From Bradyrhizobium semiaridum (lineage in GTDB: Bacteria; Pseudomonadota; Alphaproteobacteria; Rhizobiales; Xanthobacteraceae): a stretch of DNA of 64,000 bases. The stretch lies in the NCBI RefSeq assembly GCF_020329505.1, contig NZ_JAGKJJ010000022.1, positions 1 through 64,000 of the forward strand, written 5' to 3'. The stretch's first letter is position 1, and every line of letters begins with the position of its first letter. Shown piece after piece: positions 19,208-28,137 of the stretch. The translations under genes were made by a program, and so were the position numbers. A model generated the notes under the pieces. It ran no database searches. It was not told the DNA's origin and was given only the letters and a program-made list of their open reading frames with translations.

Positions 19208-19968
19208 TAGCGCGGCGCCATTCGAAGCGCGGCATCGAGCCGCACCACTTCGCCGTTCAGATAGGGATTGTCGATCATGTGCAGCGCCAGCGAGGCGAAC
19301 TCGTCGGCCTGGCCGAGCCGGCGCGGGAACGGAATCGCGGCGGCGAGCGAGTCCTGCGCCTCCTGCGGCAAGCCCGCGAGCAGCGGCGTCATGAACAGGC
19401 CCGGCGCGATAGTCAGCACGCGGATGCCGAACTGCGCGAGCTCGCGCGCGATCGGCAGCGTCATCGCGACGATGCCGCCCTTCGAGGCCGAATAGGCCGC
19501 CTGCCCAATCTGGCCGTCATAGGCCGCGACCGAGGCGGTGCAGATCACGACGCCGCGCTCGCCGGTCGCCAGCGGCTCCAGCTTCGACATGTCTGCGGTC
19601 GCAAGCCGCAGCATGTTGAAGGAACCGATCAGGTTGACCTTGATCACCTTGTCGAAATCGGCGAGCGCCATCGGCCCCTCGCGGCCGATCACGCGCTTGG
19701 CGACGCCGATGCCGGCGCAGTTCACCAGCACGCGCGCCGGGCCGTGCGCCTTGGCGGCCTGCGCGACCGCGGCTTCCGCGGCGGCGGCATCGGCGACGTC
19801 GCAGACCAGCGCAATGCCACCGATCTCGGCCGCGACGGTTTCGGCGAGCTTGGCGTTGAGGTCGCAGACCGCAACCCTGGCGCCCTGCGCGGCCAGCAGG
19901 CGCGCGGTGGCGGCGCCCAATCCCGATGCACCTCCGGTGACGATGGCGGCCTGGTCCTTCAACTGCAT
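19207..19968 (-). CDS. Short-chain dehydrogenase, 3-hydroxyacyl-CoA dehydrogenase type II-like
   Basis: NAD(P)-dependent SDR (253 aa): cofactor motif TGGASGLG, NCAGIG, serine in ICTASVAAYDG and catalytic YSASK; C-terminus IPFPRRLGQADEFASLALHM matches the mammalian HSD10/type II 3-hydroxyacyl-CoA dehydrogenase branch. In this set it could oxidise the 3-hydroxyacyl-CoA made by the crotonase. GAGGAG precedes the ATG, 20 bp after the ligase stop, so it is in the same operon. Its stop codon is embedded in a palindromic repeat. Confidence 0.88.
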   Translation of the reverse strand: MQLKDQAAIVTGGASGLGAATARLLAAQGARVAVCDLNAKLAETVAAEIGGIALVCDVADAAAAEAAVAQAAKAHGPARVLVNCAGIGVAKRVIGREGPMALADFDKVIKVNLIGSFNMLRLATADMSKLEPLATGERGVVICTASVAAYDGQIGQAAYSASKGGIVAMTLPIARELAQFGIRVLTIAPGLFMTPLLAGLPQEAQDSLAAAIPFPRRLGQADEFASLALHMIDNPYLNGEVVRLDAALRMAPR

Positions 19969-19988
19969 GGCGTTCTCCTCTCGCGAAA

Positions 19989-21863
19989 TCAGGTCAGTGT
20001 GATCACGGATGCCGGCGGCACCGGCGCATAGAGCGTCTCGATCAGCGCGGTGCGATGCTCCAGCACCGCGCGCTGGTTGATCGAACCCTTATCGGTGACC
20101 TCGCCGCGATCGATCGACAGCGGGGTGTCGAGCAGGATGGCGCGGCGGATGCGGTTGGACGAGCCGGTGGCGCCGGCGAGCACGCGCGCGAAGCGCTCGC
20201 GGAACGCCGCGCGCACCGCCGGATCGTTCGCCGCCGCCGCGATGTCATTGGCGGCGAGGCTCGGGTTGATCAGGCGGCAGCCGTCCAGATCGAGGATCAC
20301 GATCGCCGCGAGCTCGTCGCGGTTGATGCCGGCGATCACGACGTCGCGCACCAGCGGCGCACAGGCGCCGACGAACCGCGCGCGCAGCGGACCGACGCTG
20401 ACCCAGGTGCCGCTTGCCAGCTTGAAATCCTCGGCAATGCGGCCGTCAAAATCGAAGCCGGCATCGAAATCACCGGGATCGGCGGGCTTCAGCGCATCGC
20501 CGAACTTGTAGAAGCCTTCTTCGTCGAACGCCTTGGCGGTCAGCTCGGGCTGGCGCCAGTAGCCCGGCGTGACGTTCGGGCCCTTGGCGCGCACCTCGAG
20601 CTTGCCGTTGTTCGGCACCAGCTTGGCGTCGTTGCCCGACACCGGAAGCCCGACATGGCCGGAGCGGCTGGTGTCGGGACGCACCGACATGAAGAACGGC
20701 GAGGTCTCGGTGGCGCCGAGCCCGGTCAGCATGGGCACGCGATAGCCCTTCTCCGCTACCGCGAGCTCGTCGAGGCTGTTCCAGACGAACGGCGACAGCG
20801 CCGCGCCCGAGAAAAACATCGCATGCAGCCGGCCGAAGAATTTTTCGCGCAGCCCGGCATCGTCGCGCAGATACGGCAGCAGCGCCTCATAACCTTTGGG
20901 CACGTTGAAATAGACCGTCGGCGAGATCTCGCGCAGGTTTCGCACCGTTTCCTCGATGCCGTCGGGCGTCGGCTTGCCCTCGTCGAGATACATCGAGCCG
21001 CCATTGTAGAGCGTCAGCCCGATATTGTGGTTGCCGCCGAAGGTGTGATTCCACGGCAGCCAGTCGACGATCACCGGCGGCTCGTCCTTCAGGAAAGCCA
21101 GCGTCTCGCGCAGCATCACCTGGTTTGCGCAGATCATGCGCTGGGTGTTGATGACAGCTTTGGGATTGCCTGTTGACCCCGAGGTCAGCAGGAATTTTGC
21201 GATCGTGTCAGGCCCGATGCCGTCATGGACAGCATCGAGCCGCGGGTCCTCGGGCGCCGCCATGAGGTCGGCGAGCCGCGTCACCTTGCGGCCGTCCAGC
21301 TCGCCGCGCGTCGCAGCGATCTCGACATCGCGGGCGACATTGGCGCGCAGCGCATCGGCGAACTTGCCGACGTCGTCGACGAAGACGAGCCCCGGCGTTA
21401 GCAGCTTGATGACAAAATTGAGCTTGCTGTAGTCGCGCGACACCAGCGAATAGGCCGGCGACACCGGGCAGAACGGAATGCCGGCATAGAGCGCGCCGAA
21501 GGCGACTAGCGCGTGGTCGATCGAATTGCCCGATAGGATCACGATCGGCCGCTCCGCCGACAGTCCGCGCGCGATCAGCGCCGAGCCGATGCGCCGCGTC
21601 GTTTCCAGCAATTGCGCGTAAGTGATCTGCCGCCAGCCGCCGGGCGCGCGCTCGGCCATGAACACGCGGTTCGGCTCGGTTTTCGCCCAGTGATGCAGGC
21701 GGTCGGTGATGCGGACGGGATAGTCTGCGAGCGCCAGTTTTGGCCGCAGATAGATGGTGCCGTCGTCGTGGCGCTCGACCGTGACATCAGGATTGCCGAA
21801 CGAGATCGGGCGCAGCGGATGCGCGGCGGCCGCGGGCGCTGAGGTGTCCGGCTTTGCACTCAT
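19989..21863 (-). CDS. fcs: Feruloyl-CoA synthetase-like acid-CoA ligase
   Basis: AMP-forming acyl-CoA ligase (624 aa, the length of Fcs-type enzymes). The phosphate-binding loop LLTSGSTGNPKAV, the Fcs-like DWLPWNHTFGGNHNIG, the GLGATETSP adenylate loop and the GRIAEDFKLASGTWVSVGPL hinge are visible. It would activate a hydroxycinnamate or related aryl acid using ATP and CoA. Its ATG overlaps the crotonase stop (ATGA). Activity on ferulate itself is inferred; close relatives act on p-coumarate, caffeate or aryl-propionates. Confidence 0.85.
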   Translation of the reverse strand: MSAKPDTSAPAAAAHPLRPISFGNPDVTVERHDDGTIYLRPKLALADYPVRITDRLHHWAKTEPNRVFMAERAPGGWRQITYAQLLETTRRIGSALIARGLSAERPIVILSGNSIDHALVAFGALYAGIPFCPVSPAYSLVSRDYSKLNFVIKLLTPGLVFVDDVGKFADALRANVARDVEIAATRGELDGRKVTRLADLMAAPEDPRLDAVHDGIGPDTIAKFLLTSGSTGNPKAVINTQRMICANQVMLRETLAFLKDEPPVIVDWLPWNHTFGGNHNIGLTLYNGGSMYLDEGKPTPDGIEETVRNLREISPTVYFNVPKGYEALLPYLRDDAGLREKFFGRLHAMFFSGAALSPFVWNSLDELAVAEKGYRVPMLTGLGATETSPFFMSVRPDTSRSGHVGLPVSGNDAKLVPNNGKLEVRAKGPNVTPGYWRQPELTAKAFDEEGFYKFGDALKPADPGDFDAGFDFDGRIAEDFKLASGTWVSVGPLRARFVGACAPLVRDVVIAGINRDELAAIVILDLDGCRLINPSLAANDIAAAANDPAVRAAFRERFARVLAGATGSSNRIRRAILLDTPLSIDRGEVTDKGSINQRAVLEHRTALIETLYAPVPPASVITLT

Positions 21864-22648
21864 GTCGGCTTCACCTTGGCGGTCTTGCGGTCGAGGAAGG
21901 CGCGGATCCGCTTCTTGGCTTCCTTGTCGCTCTGCGCGACGGTCGCCATCAGCGATTCCATCAGCAGCCCGGTCTGCGGATTGGCCTCGGCGATCATCGG
22001 CAGCGCCTGCAGCACGGCGAAATTGGTCAGCGGCGCGTTGGCGGCGACCCGTTCGGCCAGTTCCAGCGCCTTCGGCAGCGCGCCGCCGTCCCTGGTGAGA
22101 TATTGCGAAAAGCCGTAGGCCGAGCCTTCGGTTGCGGAATAGACCCGCCCGGTCAGCATCATGTCCATCATCCGCGGCACGCCGATCAGGCGCGGCAGCC
22201 GCACCGAGCCACCGCCGCCGACGAAGATGCCGCGCTGACCCTCGGGCAGCGCGAAATAGGCCGACGGTTCGGCGACGCGGATATGCGCAGCGCAGGCGAG
22301 CTCCAACCCGCCGCCGATCACCGCGCCCTTCAGCGCCGCGATGACAGGCACCCGGCAATATTGCACGCGGTCGAACACGCGGTGCCACATCTGGGAATGC
22401 ACGAGCCCCTCGGTGGCGTCGCGTTCGGTCAGTTCGGAAAGGTCGAGGCCGGAGGAGAAGTGATCGCCGATGCCGTGGATCACCACCGCGCCGGCGTCGT
22501 CGGGAATCCCGGAGAAGCAGTCCTGCAGCGCCAGGATGATGCCGTCGTTCAGCGCATTGCGCTTGGCGGGCCGGTTGAGCCCCACGGTCAGCACCGCGCC
22601 CCGCGTCTCGATCTGGAGCAGAGCCTCACTCGCGGCGGCGTTTCCCAT
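21860..22648 (-). CDS. Crotonase-family enoyl-CoA hydratase
   Basis: First gene of the side-chain set (262 aa). N-terminal NRPAKRNALND, the oxyanion-hole segment FSSGLDLSELTERD and IGGGLELACAAHIRVAEPS with LPEGQRGIFVGGGGSVRL are classical crotonase features. The sequence around the second site differs from the feruloyl-CoA hydratase/lyase (Ech) type, so hydration followed by SDR oxidation looks more likely than direct release of an aldehyde, but both are possible. An inverted repeat with a possible -10 lies 27-41 bp upstream. Confidence 0.85.
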   Translation of the reverse strand: MGNAAASEALLQIETRGAVLTVGLNRPAKRNALNDGIILALQDCFSGIPDDAGAVVIHGIGDHFSSGLDLSELTERDATEGLVHSQMWHRVFDRVQYCRVPVIAALKGAVIGGGLELACAAHIRVAEPSAYFALPEGQRGIFVGGGGSVRLPRLIGVPRMMDMMLTGRVYSATEGSAYGFSQYLTRDGGALPKALELAERVAANAPLTNFAVLQALPMIAEANPQTGLLMESLMATVAQSDKEAKKRIRAFLDRKTAKVKPT

Positions 22649-22674
22649 GGCCTTATTGTGTCCTGTTCAGAATA

Positions 22675-22689
22675 GTTATGTTTTATAAC
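22675..22689. promoter_or_regulatory. Inverted repeat in crotonase promoter
   Basis: GTTAT and ATAAC flank five bases (GTTTT on the plus strand). Read on the minus strand it contains TATAAA, a plausible -10. Size and AT-richness recall the operator-like element at the MarR gene, suggesting that this operon could share that regulator. Confidence 0.45.
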
Positions 22690-23007
22690 GATCTGAGGTG
22701 GAGTCAACAGGGATGTCGGGGACGCCGTGATGATCCGCGGACCATGCGCGTTGCCTCGCCAAAGTGAGGCGAGCCGTTCAGGCTCCCTCCCCCTTGCAGG
22801 GGAGGGTTGGGGGTGCTCCCGGGCGAGATGATCGAAGGAAGCGAGCTTCTCGCAATTCAAGCGCTGTCGAACGCAAACGGAGAGAGCAGTCGTGTGATAG
22901 CCCTCTCCCTGACCCTCGCCCGCAAAGGGGAGGGAACCCTTCCGCTGGAGCGTCCCTTGACATGCGAAGCTCGATGCAGCGGATGAGCGAAGAGGCAGCG
23001 CGACGCG
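22690..23007. other. Gene-poor stretch with GC-rich hairpin repeats
   Basis: No coding sequence is convincing here. It holds a hairpin CCCTCCCC/GGGGAGGG at 22785-22806 and a second, looser copy at about 22911-22935, both of the type found at 11579-11604, 56515-56647 and 61798-61917. They lie between the crotonase promoter and the 3' end of the glutathione transferase gene, and probably serve as transcript ends or mRNA 3' stabilisers. Confidence 0.6.
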
Positions 23008-23634
23008 CTAGCCGCTCGGCGGCGCCAGCAGCTGGACGATCTGCTGGAACGGCGGCAGTGCTTCGCAGCGGGCGGCGTGGGCCTGCAGCGCGGCGTAGCG
23101 CGCATCGAACAGATGCGGATGGGCTTCGCCGGTGAAGCGCAGCGCGCAGGCGACCGCGATGTCGGCGTGGCCGATCCGGTCACCGAGCCAATACGGTGCT
23201 GTGACCTGGGCGCGCTCCTCTTCCAGCACGCCGAGCACGCCTGAAATCTGCGCCTCGCAGCGCTCGACCCAGAGTTTGAGCTGCTCCTTGCGCAGCACCC
23301 GCTCATAGATCAGGCTCACCGCCTTGTCGGCCAGCCCGGTCGCCAGCGCAGTGATGCGCAGATGCCGGCGCCGCTCCGCGCCCGAACGCGCGATCATCGC
23401 CCGCTCCGGCCCGACCAACTCGTCGAGATGATCCAGGATCGCGCCGCTCTCGATCAGCGCCTCGCCGTCATCGAGCACCAGCGTCGGCACTCGCCGCAGC
23501 GGGTTGTAGACCGCGACCTGCTCGGCGTCGCCGAAGGTCGACCATGGCTTGTGCTCGAACGGGATTCCGTAGAGCTGCAGCGCGATCGCGGTGCGGCGGA
23601 CGAAGGGCGAGTCGTACTGGCCGATCAGGAACAT
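23008..23634 (-). CDS. Glutathione S-transferase family protein
   Basis: Cytosolic GST (208 aa). The N-terminal thioredoxin-like domain starts FLIGQYDSPFVRRTAIAL and has the cis-proline region RVPTLVLDDGEALIESGAIL; the helical C-terminal domain has YWLGDRIGHADIAVACAL, the folding motif of GSTs. Ser9 is the likely thiol-activating residue. The substrate is unknown; many bacterial members are detoxification or isomerisation enzymes. It is a single-gene unit. Confidence 0.88.
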   Translation of the reverse strand: MFLIGQYDSPFVRRTAIALQLYGIPFEHKPWSTFGDAEQVAVYNPLRRVPTLVLDDGEALIESGAILDHLDELVGPERAMIARSGAERRRHLRITALATGLADKAVSLIYERVLRKEQLKLWVERCEAQISGVLGVLEEERAQVTAPYWLGDRIGHADIAVACALRFTGEAHPHLFDARYAALQAHAARCEALPPFQQIVQLLAPPSG

Positions 23635-23814
23635 CTGTCATCTCGTCGGTCATGCCGCGGCGAGGTGATCTGCGAAAGCAGAGCTTTCGCAGATCACGGC
23701 CACGCCGGGGACAAAGGTTGCGCTTTGCAGCAGTCTAGATCGGGTGCGCTGCATTGCAACCGGATCGTGACGTGAGACACCAAGCAGGGACGACCGCTGA
23801 GTCTGTGGCGCCGG

Positions 23815-24408
23815 CTACCCGATCACCGGCACGTGTCGCGCCACATCGCGCGGCGCCGTGCCGTTGAGCCGCGGATCATCCGCCACCTCGATCTGCCGCC
23901 GGAACGGACGAAAGCCGGAGCGCTGGTAGAAGGCGACGGCGGACGGATGGTCGAAGGTGCAGGTGTGCACCCAGATACGCTGCACGCCGTTGCGCCACGC
24001 GAGCTCCAGCGCGCGGTTCATGAGGAAGCGGGCGGCGCCGGTGCCGATGAACTTTGCGGTGACGCCGAAATAGACCAGCTCGCAATGGCCGCGCTCGCGG
24101 AAATCCAGTTCGAGCAGACCCTCGTCGCGGCCGTCCACGACCAGCGCGTAGACTTCGATGCCGGGCGCCCGGATGGTCGCGGCGAGCGCCCCGTCGCCGA
24201 GCCGCGTGCGGGTGAACCACAGCCACTCCTCGCCGACGCGGCGGTAGAGGTCGCGGTACCAATCGAGCGCGGGCTGCTCGACACGGCCCAGGCGCCATGC
24301 GCCGGGCGGATCGTCGCGCCGGGGCGGCGGCTGCGTCATCTCCAGATGCGTGACGACGGCGGCGATCTTGCCTGATGGGACGTCGGAGTAACCGTCGGGC
24401 AGCGGCAT
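23815..24408 (-). CDS. GNAT-family N-acetyltransferase
   Basis: A 197-residue GNAT protein. LDFRERGHCELVYFGV is the central beta-strand pair, FIGTGAARFLMNRALELAW is the acetyl-CoA pyrophosphate loop and helix (motif A, relaxed G-x-G-x-A form), and HTCTFDHPSAVAFYQRSGF is the C-terminal motif B. The acceptor is unknown. It starts 7 bp downstream of the glpK stop in the same direction, so it is probably co-transcribed with glycerol kinase. Confidence 0.87.
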   Translation of the reverse strand: MPLPDGYSDVPSGKIAAVVTHLEMTQPPPRRDDPPGAWRLGRVEQPALDWYRDLYRRVGEEWLWFTRTRLGDGALAATIRAPGIEVYALVVDGRDEGLLELDFRERGHCELVYFGVTAKFIGTGAARFLMNRALELAWRNGVQRIWVHTCTFDHPSAVAFYQRSGFRPFRRQIEVADDPRLNGTAPRDVARHVPVIG

Positions 24409-24415
24409 CGCGCGC

Positions 24416-25918
24416 CTACTCCCCCTCGTCGCTCGCCAGCACGCCCTTCACCGCGCGGGCCCACCCCGCCAGCTTGCGCTCGCGGGTGGCCTGGCTCATC
24501 GCCGGCTTGAAGCGGTGCTCGAGACGCCAATTGTCGGCGAATCTTGCCGGCTCCGGATAGACGCCGGCGTCGAGGCCGGCGAGGTAGGCCGCGCCGAGTG
24601 CCGTGGTCTCCTGGATCATCGGGCGGTCGACCGGCGCGTTGAGCAGATCGGCGAGCCGCTGCATGGTCCAGTCGGAGGCGGTCATGCCGCCGTCGACGCG
24701 CAGCACGGTGTTGGCGGCATTGGCCTCCGGCCAGTCGGTGCGCATCGCGGCCCACAGATCGAAGGTCTGGTAGCAGACGCTCTCCAGCGTCGCGTGTGCG
24801 ATCTCGGCCGGGCCGGTGTTGCGGGTCAGCCCGATCAGCGCGCCGCGCACGCGCGGATTCCAGTACGGCGCGCCCATGCCGACGAAGGCCGGCACCAGGT
24901 AGACGCTCTGCGTGCTGTCGGCCTTGTCGGCGAGCGGCCCGGTCTCGGCGGCCTGCTTGATGAGTCTGATACCGTCGCGCAGCCACTGCACGGCGCTGCC
25001 GGCGACGAAGATCGAGCCCTCGAGCGCGTAGGTGCGCCGTCCCGCGAGCTGATAGGCGATGGTGGTGAGCAGCTTGTTCTTCGAGGCGACCGGCGTGGTG
25101 CCGGTGTTGAGCAGCGCGAAGCAACCGGTGCCGTAGGTCGACTTCATCATGCCGGGCTCGAAGCAGGCCTGGCCGATGGTGGCGGCCTGCTGGTCGCCGG
25201 CGATGCCCGAGATCGCGATCGGGCCCCCAAAAAGATCAGCGGTGCTCTCGCCGAAGCGGGCGGAGGAATCCTTCACCTCCGGGAGCATCGAACGCGGTAC
25301 GCGCAGCAGCTTGATCAGGTCATCATCCCACGCGCCGGTGTGGATGTTGAACAGCAGCGTGCGCGAGGCGTTGGTGGCGTCGGTGGCGTGCACCTTGCCG
25401 CCGGTGAGCCGCCACAGCAGATAGCAATCGACGGTGCCGAACAACAGCTCGCCGCGCTCGGCGCGCTCGCGCGCGCCCGGCACGTGGTCGAGGATCCAGG
25501 CGACTTTGGTGCCGGAGAAATAGGGATCGATGATCAGGCCGGTCTTGGCCGAGATCGCCGGCTCGTGGCCTTCGGCTTTCAGCCTGGCGCAGATGTCGGC
25601 GGTGCGGCGGTCCTGCCAGACGATGGCGCGGTGCACGGCCTGGCCGGTGGCGCGGTCCCATACCACGGTGGTCTCGCGCTGGTTGGTGATGCCGATCGCA
25701 GCGATGTCCTTTGCCTTCAGGCCGGCCTTCTCCAGCGCGTCGCGGCACACCATCACGGTCGAGGTCCAGATGTCCTCCGGCTCGTGCTCGACCCAGCCGG
25801 AGGCCGGAAAATGCTGCGGAAACTCCTGCTGCGCAACGGCAGCGATGGAGATGTCGCCGCGAAACACCATGGCGCGCGACGATGTGGTGCCCTGATCGAT
25901 GGCCAGCACGAATGACAT
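24416..25918 (-). CDS. glpK: Glycerol kinase
   Basis: ATP:glycerol 3-phosphotransferase (500 aa, family-typical), the entry step of glycerol catabolism. The N-terminal AIDQGTTSSRAMVF phosphate loop, GITNQRETTVVWDRATG, the glycerol-contacting IVWQDRRTADIC and the ATPase-fold motif LRVDGGMTASDW are all present. The start ATG is unambiguous. No glpF or glpD lies nearby, so this is a detached glp gene. Confidence 0.97.
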   Translation of the reverse strand: MSFVLAIDQGTTSSRAMVFRGDISIAAVAQQEFPQHFPASGWVEHEPEDIWTSTVMVCRDALEKAGLKAKDIAAIGITNQRETTVVWDRATGQAVHRAIVWQDRRTADICARLKAEGHEPAISAKTGLIIDPYFSGTKVAWILDHVPGARERAERGELLFGTVDCYLLWRLTGGKVHATDATNASRTLLFNIHTGAWDDDLIKLLRVPRSMLPEVKDSSARFGESTADLFGGPIAISGIAGDQQAATIGQACFEPGMMKSTYGTGCFALLNTGTTPVASKNKLLTTIAYQLAGRRTYALEGSIFVAGSAVQWLRDGIRLIKQAAETGPLADKADSTQSVYLVPAFVGMGAPYWNPRVRGALIGLTRNTGPAEIAHATLESVCYQTFDLWAAMRTDWPEANAANTVLRVDGGMTASDWTMQRLADLLNAPVDRPMIQETTALGAAYLAGLDAGVYPEPARFADNWRLEHRFKPAMSQATRERKLAGWARAVKGVLASDEGE

Positions 25919-26035
25919 GGGCGGTTTCCCTTGGGCTCGACGGGGATTGCTCTGGCGCCAAGGGAGCGGATTGGCGCGGCGAGGTCAAGCTGGGTGATGC
26001 GCGGTGGCGCTACGTCATCCCGACTTGCCAAATCC

Positions 26036-26140
26036 GTCATCCTGAGGTGCAAGCTCTTGCGAGCCTCGAAGGATGCACGGCCACCAGCCGGGCCGATTCA
26101 TCCTTCGAGGCTCGCCGAAGAGGCTCGCACCTCAGGATGG
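26036..26140. repeat. MITE-like inverted repeat, copy 1
   Basis: About 105 bp with ends TCATCCTGAGGTGC and GCACCTCAGGAT and an inner pair GAGCCTCGAAGGAT / ATCCTTCGAGGCTC. Nearly identical to 58256-58362 (about five differences). No coding capacity. Confidence 0.85.
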
Positions 26141-26165
26141 CGGCGATGGAGCGGGCAAAAGCCTC

Positions 26166-27182
26166 TCACATCGGCCGATACGTCCGTACATCCGCCGGCA
26201 CGTTGACGCCGAGCTTGATCTGGCCGACCGAGCGGATGATGTCGTCGCCGAGCAGCTGGGCGAAGCAGGCGTAGCCCCAGTCGTTCATGTGCAGGCCGTC
26301 GGCGGTGACGAAATCGTTGATCGGGATCGCCTGCCGCTCGTGCCAGTCGCGCATCACCTCGAAGCGCGGGAACAGGCCGACGTGGCGCAGCGCGGCGATG
26401 CGGCCGAGCAGCTTCACCATGCCGCGCGCGCTCTCGGGGCGTTCGGTGACGCGCGGCGAATATTGCGGATCGACCAGCACGACGTCGGCGCCGGCGGCCT
26501 GGATGCGCGCCACGCCGTCCTCGACCTGCTTCTCGGTTTCGGCCGGATCGAGGCCGCGCAGCAGCGCGTTGGTGCCGACCTGCCAGATCACCATGTCGGG
26601 GCGCGCATCGATCACTTCGGTCTGCAGCCGCTTCATCATCTCGGGCGCGTCCTCGCCGCCCTTCCCGCGGTTGACCACGGTGATGTCGGCGGAGGGATAC
26701 TGCCGCTTCAGCTGTGCGGCGAGCCGGTTCGGATAGGTGAATTCCGGCGACGACGAGCCGTAGCCCTCGGTCGACGACGAGCCGAACGCGATGATGACGA
26801 CCGGTTTGCCGGCCGCGAGCTTGGCCGCGACGTGCGGCAGCGAGCCGGTGGTGTTCGGCACGCCCTTGGGCTGCTGGCACGGCACGCGGTGGAAGATGTC
26901 GCCGGCGGATTTCGCGACCTGCTTCACCTTGTCGATGGTCCTGTCGATTGTCTTGGCGGCGATGCCCGGCTGTTGTGCAGCGGCGGTGTCGGTGGCTGCA
27001 GCAGTGCTGGCATCAGGCTTGGCGGCCTCGGCTTTCGCGCCCGGCGCCAGCGCCGCGTGCTGGCCTGACGACGCGGTCTGCGCGTGCGACGGCGCGGCCG
27101 CGATCGGCGTCAGCAGTGCGAGCGCCGCGACGGCGCAGGCGCGTCGCCATGTGGCTGCATGAAAAGGGAAGTCGAAACGCAT
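26166..27182 (-). CDS. Exported SGNH/GDSL-family hydrolase
   Basis: Periplasmic SGNH hydrolase or O-acyl esterase/transferase (338 aa). Signal peptide 1-34 (ending APSHA/Q), an Ala/Ser-rich spacer, then all four catalytic blocks: IIAFGSSSTEG (Ser), VNRGKGGED (Gly), WQVGTNALL (Asn) and DGLHMND (Asp and His). It lies downstream of a degenerate paralogue and of an OpgC-type membrane acyltransferase in the same direction. SGNH proteins beside membrane acyltransferases often add or remove acyl groups on envelope polysaccharides, so a role in decorating periplasmic glucan is plausible but inferred. Confidence 0.87.
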   Translation of the reverse strand: MRFDFPFHAATWRRACAVAALALLTPIAAAPSHAQTASSGQHAALAPGAKAEAAKPDASTAAATDTAAAQQPGIAAKTIDRTIDKVKQVAKSAGDIFHRVPCQQPKGVPNTTGSLPHVAAKLAAGKPVVIIAFGSSSTEGYGSSSPEFTYPNRLAAQLKRQYPSADITVVNRGKGGEDAPEMMKRLQTEVIDARPDMVIWQVGTNALLRGLDPAETEKQVEDGVARIQAAGADVVLVDPQYSPRVTERPESARGMVKLLGRIAALRHVGLFPRFEVMRDWHERQAIPINDFVTADGLHMNDWGYACFAQLLGDDIIRSVGQIKLGVNVPADVRTYRPM

Positions 27183-27256
27183 CTACTCTGCTTCCTCTGA
27201 TACACTCCAGAGCGCGATGAGCTTGAGCCGTCATCGCGCTCTGGCTCTCCTATTTT

Positions 27257-27361
27257 AGCATGACCTTTCCGGAAAACGGCTCCGCACTATTCCGGATCAT
27301 GCTCTCTTCGTTAAGCATGATCTGTCCGGAAAACCGCTGCACACTTTTCCCGATCATGCTC
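27257..27361. repeat. Two tandem stop-codon-linked palindromic repeats, copies B and C
   Basis: Two ~49-bp hairpins, 27257-27305 and 27313-27361. The second runs directly into the stop codon of the SGNH-like gene, as TAG then AGCATGATC on the minus strand. Same family as 19159-19207. Confidence 0.85.
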
Positions 27362-28137
27362 TAATTCTGCTGCGCCGGGCCGAGATGGGCCGCATCGATC
27401 ACGAACTTCGCCAGGGCGCGGCCGAGGCAGCCATGAACCTTCTTGGCGAGATCGACACCGTGCGAGGTGCTGAACAGGTCGAAATAACCCGCATCGCTCC
27501 ACTGCTTCATGATCGCGAAGCGGTCGAACAGCGGCACGTCGTGCTGCTGCGCCACCACCTTCATGTTGTCGAGATAGGGCGGCGCGGAAATCATCGTCTC
27601 GGTCCGCGGGCTGTATTGCAGATTGACCAGCACCACGTCGGTCCCGGACTTCTGCAGCGCAACGACGCCGTCGTCGATGGCAGTGCGAAAATCGTCGGGA
27701 TCGACCGCTCGCATAGCATCAACGGTTCCGGTCTGCCAGATCACCAAAGTAGGCTTTTTTGCCTCAACAAGCTTAACGAGCGTGCTCGCGGTCTCCTCGG
27801 CGATGCTCTTCCCCTGTAGTTCTACGGATAGATCGATGGTCGTCGACGGCAGCGCTTCCTTCAGGGCCGCCTGCAGCTTGGCCGGATAGGCGCTCGCTTC
27901 GTTGCCGGCAATGGTGGAGGAGCGGCTGCCCACCACGAGCACGTTCAGCGGCTGGTTTGCCTTCACGGCGTCGGCGACCCTCGGCAACTTGCTTTCGGTG
28001 GTCATCAGATAGGCCGGCACCTCGCACGGCGCGGGCGGCTCGGCGGTCTCGCCGGCGCGCGCAGGCGCCGCCGCCAGAACGGCCGCCAGGCCGGCGGCGG
28101 ACAGCGTCAGGACCAGCATCGTCCGCGCGGACTTCAT
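27361..28137 (-). CDS. Exported SGNH-like protein with degraded catalytic motifs
   Basis: A 258-residue exported protein (signal peptide 1-27, ending APARA/G) aligning with the downstream SGNH hydrolase: VVGSRSSTIAG for FGSSSTEG, WQTGTVDAM for WQVGTNALL and LVNLQYSPRTE for LVDPQYSPRVTE. The block III asparagine is replaced by valine and the block V DGLH is HGVD, so the usual catalytic residues are missing while the fold seems kept. Its ATG (28137) overlaps the OpgC stop as ATGA. A binding or scaffolding role is inferred; altered catalysis cannot be excluded. Confidence 0.82.
   Translation of the reverse strand: MKSARTMLVLTLSAAGLAAVLAAAPARAGETAEPPAPCEVPAYLMTTESKLPRVADAVKANQPLNVLVVGSRSSTIAGNEASAYPAKLQAALKEALPSTTIDLSVELQGKSIAEETASTLVKLVEAKKPTLVIWQTGTVDAMRAVDPDDFRTAIDDGVVALQKSGTDVVLVNLQYSPRTETMISAPPYLDNMKVVAQQHDVPLFDRFAIMKQWSDAGYFDLFSTSHGVDLAKKVHGCLGRALAKFVIDAAHLGPAQQN

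Noticed and set aside
19989..22388. A 799-codon frame that would extend the CoA ligase through the crotonase gene.
   Set aside because: The upstream part is an out-of-frame shadow of the crotonase; the ligase ATG at 21863 overlaps the crotonase stop in a normal coupling arrangement.
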